The notes beneath the pieces are model-generated. The model made no database searches, was not told where the DNA came from, and saw only the letters and a list, made by a program, of their open reading frames with translations. The translations under genes and the position numbers were made by a program. 5,279 nucleotides of DNA from Saprospirales bacterium (GTDB taxonomy: Bacteria; Bacteroidota; Bacteroidia; Chitinophagales; Saprospiraceae): contig JAHEAS010000303.1 in NCBI GenBank assembly GCA_024642645.1, forward strand, positions 1 to 5,279, in the 5' to 3' direction. Positions 5,279 to 5,279 of the stretch are shown piece after piece (the first letter of the stretch is position 1; each line of letters begins with the position of its first letter).

Positions 5279-5279
5279 G

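Overview
The window looks like a piece of a Bacteroidota chromosome, possibly the Saprospiria/Chitinophagia side; this is inferred without any database search. The hsp20 gene has a match to the phylum's promoter type (TTTG, 19-base spacer, TAnnTTT). Start codons are preceded by A/T-rich sequence rather than a clear Shine-Dalgarno. The largest gene encodes a SPOR-repeat envelope protein of a kind common in that phylum. Nothing points to a plasmid, phage or insertion sequence.

Layout. Bases 2-367 (+) are the 3' end of a gene that begins outside the window; its product carries an Asp-box (BNR-type beta-propeller) motif. A weak terminator and a 12-bp inverted repeat lying over a promoter lead into hsp20 (569-1027, +), a complete small heat-shock chaperone with its own strong terminator. 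A convergent acyl-CoA dehydrogenase gene (1275-2465, -) faces it. The 247-bp gap between them holds two back-to-back terminators, one per gene, and a 77-bp near-perfect palindrome placed 5 bp after the dehydrogenase stop. Upstream of the dehydrogenase lies the terminator of the next minus-strand gene (2707-4536), a 609-residue secreted protein with two SPOR-like units, a Lys/Glu/Pro/Ala linker, a peptidoglycan-binding-type unit and a large C-terminal region I do not recognise.

The right end (4537-5279) is the least explained part. It has two tandem hairpins in front of the envelope-protein gene, a doubtful small plus-strand reading frame, and a well-formed plus-strand terminator that no confident gene accounts for. 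At 5024-5278 (-) is the C-terminal end of a probable SAM-dependent methyltransferase whose start lies beyond the window.

The genes appear to be separate housekeeping or accessory units (protein quality control, acyl-CoA oxidation, cell envelope, methyl transfer), each with its own transcription signals. I see no operon and no clear new multi-gene system. The most interesting signals are the 77-bp palindrome, the dyad over the hsp20 promoter, the envelope protein's architecture and the orphan terminator.
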